64,000 bases of DNA, taken from NCBI RefSeq assembly GCF_002884445.1, contig NZ_KZ614144.1, forward strand, positions 96,272 to 160,271, written 5' to 3'. The position numbers and the translations under genes were made by a program. Positions 20,069 to 28,412 of the stretch are shown piece after piece. Numbering within the stretch: the stretch's first letter is position 1; each line of letters starts with the position of its first letter. This DNA is from Paenibacillus castaneae (lineage in GTDB: Bacteria > Bacillota > Bacilli > Paenibacillales > Paenibacillaceae). The notes below the pieces were generated by a model. That model saw only the letters and a list, made by a program, of their open reading frames with translations, had not been told where the DNA came from and did no database searches.

Positions 20069-21253
20069 TTATCTTCTAAAAAACTTCTTTGCGATCTTTC
20101 CCCCGATAATAGAGGCATATGAGAATGCAGGCTTAGGGTCCTTCCAATCCCAAATTGCATAAGCCTTGGGCTTGAATAACGATACAAGCACTTGTTTAAA
20201 TGTAAGCTGCCCCGTTTTAATATAATCGCGAATCGCCAGCATATCCTCGTACCCGTACCAGAATACACGATTGGTATTCTCTTTGACGGCTTTGGGCGGC
20301 ACAATGTTTCCAGTCAGCTCTTGATACGTAATCCAAGGAATGTTCACTCCAACCTTATAGAGCAAATTATTCAAATTCGTAATACGGCAATTGACCTCGA
20401 TTAAATAAAATTTACCGGTTTCGGAATCTTTCTTGAACTCAATTTCCGCAAAGCCCTTCCACTTCATCTTTTCTAAGAATGGCGCTCCGATATCGTACAG
20501 CTCCTGAACGTACTTCTGGCCTGTATAGACAGACGCGCCAAAGTTGATTGGATATTGGCGGAACTTCTGGCAGGTAACCCAGTGCGTCACCTTGGATTCT
20601 TGATTCAAATATGCGTCAAATGTATACATATGATCATCAAAGCCTGGGATAATACGTTGAACAATGACCTCTAGATTTGCTTCGCTCGCTTGATTCAGCG
20701 CCTGCTCAAGCTCGGCTTTGTTATTGACTTTAAACAGTTTCCTTCTAAATTTGGCTACGAAGGAAGGGGAGTCAGTCGGCTTAACGATACAAGGATACTT
20801 GATCGTCTCATCTATTTTCTCGAAAAAGTTCTCTTCATCAACGCGAACCGTTTCGGGAACGGCTACACCATTCTCGAGAGATAAACGCTGTAGTACTTCT
20901 TTATTCATCATATTCGTATATATGCCGGGTTCATTTTGCGGAATGAGATAATACTCCCGCAGCTCGGTTAGATGCTCATCGATAACCTCTAAATAGGAAT
21001 CATGGCATGGAATAAGAACGGGAGGCGCGCTTTGCTTGCTTGCGTATTCTTTTAAGAAAGAAATGAATGCTGTCGTGTCATCTTTATAATGAGGAGCGAG
21101 AAGACGCTCTGAAGTGTATTTGGAATCTGCACCATAGTTATGCTTGTCCGAATAATCAACAGCTACCGTATGGACGCCGTTAATACCCAAGCAGCGAATC
21201 GTGCTTAAGCCTATATAATAATTACAACCTAAAATAACTGCCTTATTATTCAC
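20069..21253 (-). CDS. ATP-grasp carboxylate-amine ligase
   Basis: A 394-residue ATP-grasp enzyme and the first gene of the operon. The N-terminal Rossmann part begins KAVILGCNYYIGLSTIRCLG. The ATP-grasp core has YPCIVKPTDSP, VIVQRIIPGFDDHMYTF, and the metal-binding GFAEIEFKKDSETGKFYLIEVNCRITN. These enzymes join a carboxylate to an amine through an acyl phosphate. Its organisation resembles D-aspartate ligases that add a branch to peptidoglycan precursors, and a racemase and amidotransferase in the same operon fit that idea. GTG 21253 has only a weak ribosome site. Substrates unproven. Confidence 0.88.
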   Translation of the reverse strand: MNNKAVILGCNYYIGLSTIRCLGINGVHTVAVDYSDKHNYGADSKYTSERLLAPHYKDDTTAFISFLKEYASKQSAPPVLIPCHDSYLEVIDEHLTELREYYLIPQNEPGIYTNMMNKEVLQRLSLENGVAVPETVRVDEENFFEKIDETIKYPCIVKPTDSPSFVAKFRRKLFKVNNKAELEQALNQASEANLEVIVQRIIPGFDDHMYTFDAYLNQESKVTHWVTCQKFRQYPINFGASVYTGQKYVQELYDIGAPFLEKMKWKGFAEIEFKKDSETGKFYLIEVNCRITNLNNLLYKVGVNIPWITYQELTGNIVPPKAVKENTNRVFWYGYEDMLAIRDYIKTGQLTFKQVLVSLFKPKAYAIWDWKDPKPAFSYASIIGGKIAKKFFRR

Positions 21254-21726
21254 TAAAGCACATCTCGCTTTCCCGAATGAAGTTCATTTTGTTATAAATT
21301 CTAGTCATGTTTTAAACAATTTTACTTCATACCTTCTTATATTACAAATGGATTTATCCTCATAATTATAGGCAGAAAGGGATATTTCCGCTGTGAATAG
21401 AAGCATATAAATGGATTTGCAGCCTCATCAATTTAACCCGTTTTTCTCACTTCAGCTCTCTCATAATGCATACAATAACGATCAAGGCTCGTTGACTGTT
21501 TTTTGCAAATTTATTATTAAAACGACACAGCATACGACAGATGGCTTATCACGATAATGGGATAAAGTACCGAACAATGCCAGAGTGCGCGTAATAGCAT
21601 GAATCGTAAGCCTCATATGGGTTTAACGAGCAGGAAAAAGAGTACGATAAATGGCCATAATGGATTAAATGCTGGATTAATTTACTAGTAAAAAAGACCT
21701 ATAAAATGGAATAAATAGCATCGAAT
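21254..21726. other. Intergenic region upstream of the ATP-grasp operon
   Basis: About 470 A/T-rich bases between divergent genes. It must hold the operon promoter on the minus strand, but I see no convincing -35/-10 pair, riboswitch, transposon end or open reading frame. Confidence 0.6.
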
Positions 21727-21802
21727 TGTCGAATGATGCCCGAAAATTATCTTCATTCGTCGACATGTTTTTACAAACTCTTCAATAAGTCGAGAGTATA
21801 AT
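21727..21802 (+). promoter_or_regulatory. Candidate Spo0A-activated promoter upstream of the Spo0E-like gene
   Basis: TTTACA (21770-21775) and TATAAT (21797-21802) are separated by 21 bp, too long for an ordinary sigma-A promoter but like the Spo0A-dependent spoIIE and spoIIG promoters. An exact 0A box TGTCGAA lies at 21727-21733, and a one-mismatch box on the other strand (GTCGACA) at 21759-21765, about -79 and -47 from the predicted start. The elements are seen; Spo0A control is inferred, and 7-mers arise easily by chance. Confidence 0.4.
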
Positions 21803-21821
21803 AGATTTATGACCTACACGA

Positions 21822-22049
21822 GTGCTTGATAAGGAGCGTGCCCCAAAGCGACCTATGGACAAAAATCGTTTACTTATACAATTGCAGTCGCTGCGGCAAA
21901 AGCTTCATGAAATAGCCGAGGCACGCGGCAGTTTGACAGATCCCGAAGTTCTAGCGATCAGTGAAGAGGCCGATCAACTTATTGTTGCATTGCAGCATAT
22001 TCAACGAGATGAGCTAACCGATATCTCGATACGTCGTGACGATCTATAA
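21822..22049 (+). CDS. Spo0E-family aspartyl-phosphate phosphatase
   Basis: A 64-75 residue helical-hairpin protein. The Spo0E signature is clear: LRQKLHEIAEARGSLTDPEV then ISEEADQLIVALQ; the usual SQxLD core is SEEAD here. These proteins dephosphorylate Spo0A~P and delay sporulation. The start is uncertain: GTG 21822 gives 75 residues but no ribosome site; ATG 21855 gives 64 residues with AAGGAG 19 nt upstream. It is preceded by a possible Spo0A-type promoter and lies convergent with tadA, touching it at the stop codons. Confidence 0.82.
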   Translation: MLDKERAPKRPMDKNRLLIQLQSLRQKLHEIAEARGSLTDPEVLAISEEADQLIVALQHIQRDELTDISIRRDDL

Positions 22050-22514
22050 TTAACGTTTACGAAGCTTACGGAAAAACTGAGTTAATAAAGCTGCGCATTC
22101 AGGCTGTAATATATTACTTGTGAGCTCCGTTTCATGGTTGAAACGGGGCTCTTGCAGCAAGTTCATAAGTGTTCCGGCACAGCCGGCCTTAGGATCGGAA
22201 GTACCGTATACGACTCGTTTAACTCGGGCCTGCACGATGGCTCCGGCGCACATGGGACAAGGCTCCAATGTGACGTATAACGTACAGTCTAACAATCTCC
22301 AAGCGCCAATGCGTTCGCAGGCGTCCCGAATGGCAACCATTTCGGCATGCGCGGTCGGATCAAACCGCGTTTCTCTAAGGTTGTAGCCCCGTCCAATAAT
22401 TTCATTGTTGCGTACAACTACAGCTCCGATGGGAACTTCCCCGATTTGCTCAGCTTTGTTCGCTTCGGCGATTGCTTCCAGCATCCATTTCTGATCTTCT
22501 TGTTCTCTTATCAT
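22050..22514 (-). CDS. tadA: tRNA-specific adenosine deaminase TadA
   Basis: Deaminates adenosine 34 to inosine in tRNA-Arg(ACG). The 154-residue protein has the zinc deaminase motifs HAEMVAIRDA (His and proton-shuttling Glu) and PCPMCAGAIVQARV, then VVYGTSDPKAGCAGT, specific to TadA. AAAGGAG is upstream of ATG 22514. In many Bacillota tadA is close to the SRP RNA and dnaX, but here it is about 40 kb away within the window. Confidence 0.95.
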   Translation of the reverse strand: MIREQEDQKWMLEAIAEANKAEQIGEVPIGAVVVRNNEIIGRGYNLRETRFDPTAHAEMVAIRDACERIGAWRLLDCTLYVTLEPCPMCAGAIVQARVKRVVYGTSDPKAGCAGTLMNLLQEPRFNHETELTSNILQPECAALLTQFFRKLRKR

Positions 22515-22578
22515 TAGGTGAGTACTCCTTTACAAATCATTCATTATACAACGAACAAATATTCTGTTGTTAACATGT

Positions 22579-22683
22579 GGTGGATAACATTGTGGATAAC
22601 TATACTGATATACACATAACTACACACAATTTATTAAGGTATGTGGATAATATATGTTGATAATGTGAATAAGTTGTGGATAG
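22579..22683 (+). promoter_or_regulatory. Cluster of six DnaA-box-like sites upstream of a sporulation-type kinase
   Basis: Within 105 bp there are six matches to TGTGGATAA in one orientation: two perfect (22591-22599, 22642-22650) and four with one mismatch (22579-22587, 22655-22663, 22664-22672, 22675-22683). The region sits between tadA and the kinase gene, ending 11 bp before its first ATG. There is no dnaA/dnaN here, so it is not oriC; it is more like the DnaA box clusters that titrate DnaA or let it control genes. Confidence 0.75.
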
Positions 22684-22693
22684 TTAATTGTAA

Positions 22694-24595
22694 ATGGATA
22701 CAGATCTCGAAAGTTATGATCATTTGATCGTAACTACATGCTTACCTTTTCAAAGGATGTGTCGTTCATTGTCGATTAAAATGAAATTTTCCGTGTTAAT
22801 TATGCTTATCGTATTAATATTTTTCATTTTTAACCACATTTTGAACGAGTATGCCATGATTCATGGTATGCGAGAACATGCACAGCAGACGATGCAGGAT
22901 ACCTCCACGCATGTGGCCAGTTCATTTGCTTATTATGAGAAGCAGCTTCAAGGCGATTCCTATTATATGAAAGAGAATGAATCGGGCCCAGAACATATTT
23001 TTGACATCGTAAAGTCATTAAATCCAAATATAAAGGAAGTATCCGTATTTGAGCAAGGATCATTAGTGGTTTCCTATGGAACCTATACCTATCTGGACTC
23101 TACTAGTGATTACTCCATTATTAATGGTTTAGAAAAAAATAAATTTGTACTGCGAAAAATGAAAATTAATGGTGTGCCTTATTTCCGCAGCTACTATGCG
23201 GCCGATCAAATAGGCAATCATATTATAAGTATTGTATATGATGGCGTTGGCATTACAAAGCTAGTCAGCCAAAGACGCAATGAAACACTGGTTTATACAG
23301 GTATTTCGTTAGTATTTGTGTTATTTATCAGCTATTGGCTGGTTGGAGCAATGATAAGGCCTTTGAAGGACATTTTGTGGAAGGTAAATGAGGTTTCATC
23401 CGCACGGTTTCATCAGCCAATTCAAATCAAGAGTAAGGACGAATTTGGTTTGCTTGCACTGAAGGTCAATGCGATGTCGCAAAATTTAAGCATATATATG
23501 AATAAGCTGCGAAGAGCATTCGAGGAAAACCGGCGCATGAAGGAGCATTTAGAGTCATTTATTAATAATACGAGCGATGCCATTCATTTGATTGATTTAG
23601 ATGGAAAGGTCATTCAAGTTAATCGTGCCTTCGAGCTATTATTCGGCTATGAAGAGGAGGAGGCGATAGGCCTCATCTATCCGACCTTGCCAGACTCCCA
23701 TAAATCGGAGAAGAGACATATGCTGGACCAGCTGTTAGCGGGCAAGGTGCTTCCCGCGCTGGAAACGACGAGAGTGACAAAGACAGGTGAAATGATTCCG
23801 GTTAGCGTAACCATTTCGCCAATTCGTGATTCGGATGGAACGATTCGCGCATTTGCCAGTATTTCAAGAGATATGCGAAGCCGCAACAAGATGGAGGAGC
23901 TGCTTCGAAGATCGGAGAAATTGACGACAGTAGGTCAGCTTGCAGCAGGCGTTGCTCATGAAATTCGCAATCCGCTTACAACGCTTCGCGGCTTTCTGCA
24001 GCTTCAACAGGAGAGCAAGAAGTTCACTTTATCCCATGTAAGTCTTATGCTCTCTGAACTTGATCGCATCAATCTTATTGTTGGCGAATTTCTAATATTG
24101 GCTAAACCTCAAGCTACAAGGTTTATTACGAAAGACATCAGAGATGTGCTTCATGACGTAATAGCACTAATGAACAGTGAGGCCATACTTCATGATATTG
24201 AATTTCGTGTTTCCTTCACAGAGGAGGACTGTCGAATATCATGTGAAGAAAACCAGCTCAAGCAGGTATTTATCAACCTGCTGAAGAATGCTATCGAAGC
24301 CATGCCGAGCGGCGGCTTGATTCACATTAATATTACTCGCAAACGAGAGTTTATTTCCATTTCAATAACAGACGAGGGAATGGGCATTCCTGAGGATATG
24401 ATTGCGAAGATTGGTGATCCTTTCTTCACAGGCAAGGAAACAGGAACGGGTCTCGGTATTATGGTCAGCCAGCGTATTATTAATACACATCGCGGCACAA
24501 TGGATATAAAGAGTCAGCTTCATGTAGGTACAACGGTACAATTAATGCTTCCAGCTTTGAAAGAAGGAAGCGAGAGCAGTATACTAGAAACATAA
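22694..24595 (+). CDS. Membrane sensor histidine kinase, Kin (sporulation) type
   Basis: A 633-residue kinase. One membrane helix at about 28-50 and another at about 200-220 frame an extracellular sensor of some 150 residues. HAMP (about 220-270), PAS (about 285-395, ending in a PAC segment), HisKA with VAHEIRNPLTTLRGFLQLQ, and a HATPase domain with NQLKQVFINLLKNAIEAM, DEGMGIPEDM and GTGLGIMVS follow. The H-box is close to KinA-E, which phosphorylate Spo0F; spo0F is in this window (56.1 kb). No cognate response regulator is adjacent. The start is uncertain because no good ribosome site precedes ATG 22694; later in-frame starts exist, including one near 22757. Confidence 0.9.
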   Translation: MDTDLESYDHLIVTTCLPFQRMCRSLSIKMKFSVLIMLIVLIFFIFNHILNEYAMIHGMREHAQQTMQDTSTHVASSFAYYEKQLQGDSYYMKENESGPEHIFDIVKSLNPNIKEVSVFEQGSLVVSYGTYTYLDSTSDYSIINGLEKNKFVLRKMKINGVPYFRSYYAADQIGNHIISIVYDGVGITKLVSQRRNETLVYTGISLVFVLFISYWLVGAMIRPLKDILWKVNEVSSARFHQPIQIKSKDEFGLLALKVNAMSQNLSIYMNKLRRAFEENRRMKEHLESFINNTSDAIHLIDLDGKVIQVNRAFELLFGYEEEEAIGLIYPTLPDSHKSEKRHMLDQLLAGKVLPALETTRVTKTGEMIPVSVTISPIRDSDGTIRAFASISRDMRSRNKMEELLRRSEKLTTVGQLAAGVAHEIRNPLTTLRGFLQLQQESKKFTLSHVSLMLSELDRINLIVGEFLILAKPQATRFITKDIRDVLHDVIALMNSEAILHDIEFRVSFTEEDCRISCEENQLKQVFINLLKNAIEAMPSGGLIHINITRKREFISISITDEGMGIPEDMIAKIGDPFFTGKETGTGLGIMVSQRIINTHRGTMDIKSQLHVGTTVQLMLPALKEGSESSILET

Positions 24596-24641
24596 GCACG
24601 GACGGGAGCTTCTAGAGGGATAACGAAGGGAGAGATCAGCG

Positions 24642-25430
24642 CTGGGTAAGCAAGCAGATAAGAAGAAACTGCGCCAGAAAGCTTTTTCGCCGCAGAGTGA
24701 AGCGTCCAGCTATACATGTCTGGTAGTTGGAGCATCGGGTCTTGTAGGCTCTGCACTGCTCAAGCAGCTCGTTCATGACCCTTTAGTTAAGAAAATAACA
24801 GTTCTCTCAAGAAGTGAATTAGAGGTCTTAGGATTAGGAAATTTAAATACAATCTCTAAGCTGCGTGTAATTGTAGCTCCTTTAGACGATCTTGAATCTG
24901 CTTTGCAAAATGTGAGTGTGGATGTGGTATTCTGTACACTCGGCACAACCATGAAAGCAGCAAAAACACAGGAAGCGTTTCGCAAAGTCGATTATGAATA
25001 TCCGCTTGCATTGGCTGAGTGGGCTAAGAGCAAGGGAGCCGCTCATTATTTAGTCGTAACCGCACTCGGCGCATCTTCGAGCTCTATGTTTTTTTATAGC
25101 AGAGTGAAGGGAGAGCTTCAGGAGAAGCTGGCCAAGCTGGAGCAGCCGATTGTTCATGTGTTTCAGCCATCCCTTCTGCTTGGAGAAAGGAAAACCGCTA
25201 GAAGAGGAGAATCCATCGGTGCATGGTTCTCGAAATCATTGCAATTTATGATGGTTGGCCCACTGCGAAAATACAGGGCGATTAAAGGCGAGGATGTCGC
25301 TAGGGCTATGAAGCGAGCAGCAGGCGAGGCTATGCTGATAAGCAGCAAGCATGTTACGATAACAGAAACAGCTATTCAGTATTATACATCGGAGAAAATA
25401 GCCAAGCTGGCATTACATACAACGGGGTGA
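24642..25430 (+). CDS. NAD(P)-binding Rossmann protein, apparently starting at CTG
   Basis: About 262 residues. The dinucleotide-binding motif CLVVGASGLVGSALLKQL lies at residues 26-43, followed by a short-chain reductase or NmrA-like fold (DVVFCTLGTTMKAAKTQEAFRKVDYEYPLALAEWAKSKGAAHYLVV). No ATG, GTG or TTG exists in frame between the stop at 24621 and 24903; a start at TTG 24903 would remove the cofactor motif. AAGGGAG lies 9 nt before CTG 24642, so I take CTG as the start. It ends 7 nt before rluF, suggesting co-transcription. Substrate unknown. Confidence 0.8.
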   Translation: MGKQADKKKLRQKAFSPQSEASSYTCLVVGASGLVGSALLKQLVHDPLVKKITVLSRSELEVLGLGNLNTISKLRVIVAPLDDLESALQNVSVDVVFCTLGTTMKAAKTQEAFRKVDYEYPLALAEWAKSKGAAHYLVVTALGASSSSMFFYSRVKGELQEKLAKLEQPIVHVFQPSLLLGERKTARRGESIGAWFSKSLQFMMVGPLRKYRAIKGEDVARAMKRAAGEAMLISSKHVTITETAIQYYTSEKIAKLALHTTG

Positions 25431-25437
25431 AGCAGCT

Positions 25438-26139
25438 TTGAGGATTAATAAATTTATTAGTGAAACGGGTTATTGCTCTAGACGTGAGGCGGACAAGCTG
25501 GTAGACAGCGGCCGTGTCACCATTAACGGAGCGCCAGCACAGCTTGGCAGCCAAGCAGAGCAAGGCGATGATGTCCGTGTGGATGGGCGAAAAATTGGTG
25601 AACAGAAGCGTCATGTATATATAGCGCTCAATAAACCAGTTGGCATCACAAGCACAACTGAACCGCATATTAAAGGAAATATTGTTGATTTTGTCGGTCA
25701 TAGCGAACGTATCTTTCCAATCGGTAGATTGGACAAGGATTCAGAAGGGCTCATTCTGTTGACCAACGACGGTGATGTCGTTAATCCGATTCTTCGTTCG
25801 GAAGGAAAGCATGAGAAGGAGTATTTGGTTACAGTAGATCGGCCGCTAACGGCTGCATTCTTGCAGGGAATGTCGAGCGGCGTGCATATTCTTGGGAGCA
25901 TGACGCTGCCATGTGAAGTTACGAGAGTTACTGACCGTGTATTCCGCATTATATTGACAGAAGGGCGTAATCGGCAAATTCGCAGAATGTGTGAGGCTTT
26001 CGGCTTTCATGTGAGAAGGCTGCAGCGGCAGCGAATCATGAACATCCATCTTGCTGGCCTTCCCGTTGGCAAGTGGCGGGATTTGACGGAAGCGGAGAAG
26101 AATACACTATTTCAAACGTTAAGCTATGAGCCTGTGTAA
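25438..26139 (+). CDS. rluF: 23S rRNA pseudouridine synthase RluF-like (RsuA family)
   Basis: A 233-residue RNA-modifying enzyme. An S4 domain (residues 1-50, RINKFISETGYCSRREADKLV) is followed by the RsuA-type catalytic domain: IALNKPVGITSTT and GRLDKDSEGLILLTNDG with the catalytic Asp. The C-terminal GRNRQIRRMCEAFGFHVRRL segment with RLQRQRIMNIHLAGLPVG matches RluF, which modifies U2604 in E. coli numbering. It starts at TTG 25438. It follows the Rossmann protein and ends at a strong terminator. Confidence 0.9.
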   Translation: MRINKFISETGYCSRREADKLVDSGRVTINGAPAQLGSQAEQGDDVRVDGRKIGEQKRHVYIALNKPVGITSTTEPHIKGNIVDFVGHSERIFPIGRLDKDSEGLILLTNDGDVVNPILRSEGKHEKEYLVTVDRPLTAAFLQGMSSGVHILGSMTLPCEVTRVTDRVFRIILTEGRNRQIRRMCEAFGFHVRRLQRQRIMNIHLAGLPVGKWRDLTEAEKNTLFQTLSYEPV

Positions 26140-26157
26140 GTAGCATCAAAAACAAAG

Positions 26158-26201
26158 AACCCCTGATTTAACCCGGCTAAGCGGGTTAATCAGGGGTTTT
26201 T
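26158..26201. terminator. Bidirectional terminator between rluF and motB
   Basis: An 18-bp near-perfect inverted repeat, AACCCCTGATTTAACCCG with CGGGTTAATCAGGGGTT, and T-runs on both strands. It serves rluF (+) and motAB (-). Confidence 0.92.
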
Positions 26202-26219
26202 GACGATACGTAAATAGGA

Positions 26220-27065
26220 TTATTCCGTAACGGAAAGCTTTTGAGTCAATTTTGGATCGGCATAAGTATGAATAATGGATACTTCAACGCGGCGATTTTT
26301 GGCTCGGCCTTCCACTGTTTTGTTATCACCAACAGGGCGATATTCTCCAAATCCCATAGCGCTGAAGCGCTCGGGCTTTAATTGTTTATTTTCAAGCAAA
26401 ATATCCATAAACCGAATAGCACGCATGGAGCTTAAATCCCAGTTGGATTTGAAAAATACAGTAGAAATCGGTTTATCGTCCGTATGTCCGGAAACGACAA
26501 CCTCATAGTTGGGATACAGCTGCAGCAATTTACCGATCGCTATAGCCAGTTCCTTGGATTCCGGCTTGACGTTTGCTTGTGCGGGTGCAAACAGCGCACT
26601 GTCGCTAATCGTAATCATAAGCTGTGAGAAATTAAGCTTTGTTTCAAGATCAGAGGTTAGACCGTTCTTCTCAATATAATCGTCAACTTTCTTCTTGAGA
26701 TCCTCAAGCTCGGCTTGTTCCTGCTTTATAAGCTCTTCACGTGCTTTATCTTCAGCGTCCTGCTCGTTCGCCGAATCCTTGGTTTTGTCGGACTGATTTT
26801 TTTTATTTCCAATCACATCACTCTTTTTGCCGTCATCGTCACCTTGTCTTATGACAGAGGTCTCGCTAAGAACGCCGCTGCCGCTGCTAAGGACAATATT
26901 GAATGCATGCGACATCTCTTCGAACTTTTTGACGTCAACAGAGTTCATCGAATATAACACGATAAAGAGGGCGAGCAGCAGGGTGAGCAAGTCAGCATAT
27001 GGAATGAGCCAGGATTCGTCAACATGCTCCTCGTGTTCTTCGTGCTTCCTATGCTTTTTGCTCAA
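26220..27065 (-). CDS. motB: Flagellar motor stator protein MotB
   Basis: A 281-residue stator subunit. A basic N-terminus precedes one membrane helix with the proton-carrying Asp in IPYADLLTLLLALFIVLYS (around residue 24). The C-terminal OmpA-like domain binds peptidoglycan (VVSGHTDDKPIST, NWDLSSMRAIRFM, GRAKNRRVEVSI). It works with MotA in a proton-driven stator. It overlaps the motA stop by 17 nt. The region of residues 80-130 is highly charged, consistent with the plug and linker. Confidence 0.95.
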   Translation of the reverse strand: MSKKHRKHEEHEEHVDESWLIPYADLLTLLLALFIVLYSMNSVDVKKFEEMSHAFNIVLSSGSGVLSETSVIRQGDDDGKKSDVIGNKKNQSDKTKDSANEQDAEDKAREELIKQEQAELEDLKKKVDDYIEKNGLTSDLETKLNFSQLMITISDSALFAPAQANVKPESKELAIAIGKLLQLYPNYEVVVSGHTDDKPISTVFFKSNWDLSSMRAIRFMDILLENKQLKPERFSAMGFGEYRPVGDNKTVEGRAKNRRVEVSIIHTYADPKLTQKLSVTE

Positions 27066-27849
27066 CGGCTCCTTCCTCCTTCTCTTTCATCTTCAATCTT
27101 TCCGTAGGTGTTAGGAATACCGATAGCTTCTGATTGATGGCAATGGTCGATACGCCGGATTGAATGGAAAGCAGGCCTTCAACCATCATAAGACGGATTT
27201 GAATTTCTTGCTTCGACATACGCTTCAGCTTATTGGCAATGGGATGCCAAAGTACATATCCTGTAAATATACCGAGCAATGTGGCCATAAACGCCCCGGC
27301 GATGGCATGCGCAAGCTTGCCCATATCACTCATATCCGCAAGTGCGGCAATCAAGCCGACAACCGCACCGAGTACCCCGAGTGTAGGCGCGTAAGTCCCC
27401 GCTTGAGTGAATATGAGAGCTCCCGCTTTATGACGGTCTTCTGTAGCCGCTATATCTTCAAGCAGAACATCGCGAACGAGGTCCTGATCATTTCCGTCAA
27501 TAATCATCCGCATGCCGTTGCGTAGGAAGGCGTCTTCTATTTCATCTACTTTAGCTTCCAGGGCGAGCAAGCCTTCACGGCGAGTAATAGATGCCCACTC
27601 CATAAATTTTCCAATAAGCTCTTCGCGCGGAGTCAGTTTTTGCTCGGAAAATACCATTTTGAACAGCTTTCCAAGCTTAGCCAGCTCGGCCATCGGAAAA
27701 GCAATCATAACCGATGCGATTGTACCTAATATAATGATCATAAACGCAGCCGGATTTAGGAGAGCCGACAGGTGTGCCCCTTTTAATACCATGCCTCCAA
27801 GCACAGCAACCAAACCTAATACAAGTCCAATAATTGTTGAATTTTTCAT
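27049..27849 (-). CDS. motA: Flagellar motor stator protein MotA
   Basis: About 266 residues with four membrane helices. Helices 1-2 begin STIIGLVLGLVAVLGGMVLKG; helices 3-4 contain GTYAPTLGVLGAVVGLIAAL and the ATLLGIFTGYVLWHPIANKLK segment. The charged cytoplasmic loop contacts FliG. Two adjacent ATGs (27852, 27849) follow GGACGGGG; I use 27849, with 27879 as an unlikely longer start. It forms an operon with motB, which has the conserved Asp. Confidence 0.93.
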   Translation of the reverse strand: MKNSTIIGLVLGLVAVLGGMVLKGAHLSALLNPAAFMIIILGTIASVMIAFPMAELAKLGKLFKMVFSEQKLTPREELIGKFMEWASITRREGLLALEAKVDEIEDAFLRNGMRMIIDGNDQDLVRDVLLEDIAATEDRHKAGALIFTQAGTYAPTLGVLGAVVGLIAALADMSDMGKLAHAIAGAFMATLLGIFTGYVLWHPIANKLKRMSKQEIQIRLMMVEGLLSIQSGVSTIAINQKLSVFLTPTERLKMKEKEEGAVEQKA

Positions 27850-27895
27850 CATACACCCCGTCCAAATCATTTTCGACATTTCTCTACTTCTTTTA

Positions 27896-27923
27896 TTATC
27901 GTCAAATAGGTATTCTGAAGTTA
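27896..27923 (-). promoter_or_regulatory. Weak sigma-D-like promoter candidate for motAB
   Basis: On the minus strand TAAC, 16 bp, then GACGATAA approximates the flagellar sigma-D pattern TAAA-N15-GCCGATAT. It lies about 45 bp before motA. Two to three mismatches make this tentative. Confidence 0.3.
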
Positions 27924-28030
27924 GAGTAATTGAAACGATTTGAAGAGAATACGTTAAAATTTGATAAAATGCGGTAGAATAATAGGAAGAAGTGAAAAAA
28001 CTATGACGATGATAAAGGTGGTTTACGGAA

Positions 28031-28324
28031 ATGGGAGTTAGACATGCAAGAGAATATGCAGATATATTGAAGGATTTGACAGCAGCGGTAGGGAATATTG
28101 AAGGAAGCTATACTTTTTTTGAAATGGAAGAAGATGAATGGGTGGTTCTTCCGGAAGAGGATCGTCACGAAGTAATGGAAGCGTTGGCAGATGATGTTTT
28201 TTTTGGCTTGGGTGAAGACCCAGTTATTGCAGTAGGCAATGGCACCATTACCTACAATAGCAAGCACCACATCATTGAGGTGTCTCAGGGCGATAAGGTC
28301 ACGCAAATGATCAGATTGATCTAA
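28031..28324 (+). CDS. Hypothetical 97-residue acidic protein
   Basis: A small soluble acidic protein (MGVRHAREYADILKDLTAAVGN...DEWVVLPEEDRHEVMEALADDVFFGLG). No membrane segment, signal or cysteine motif is present and I recognise no family. ATG 28031 has AAAGGTGG 9 nt upstream, supporting a real gene. It is divergent from motA and convergent with the acetyltransferase gene. Confidence 0.7.
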   Translation: MGVRHAREYADILKDLTAAVGNIEGSYTFFEMEEDEWVVLPEEDRHEVMEALADDVFFGLGEDPVIAVGNGTITYNSKHHIIEVSQGDKVTQMIRLI

Positions 28325-28412
28325 ATTCAATAACTTCAAGCAACAAATGAATTTCTTATCGGTTCTTTACAATTAGGAAGGACTCGATTAGAATGTCATT
28401 TAATATTAGATG

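Noticed and set aside
22579..22683. Replication origin (oriC)
   Set aside because: Although DnaA boxes are clustered, dnaA, dnaN and the flanking A/T-rich unwinding region with its origin genes are not here; the cluster is small and one-directional.
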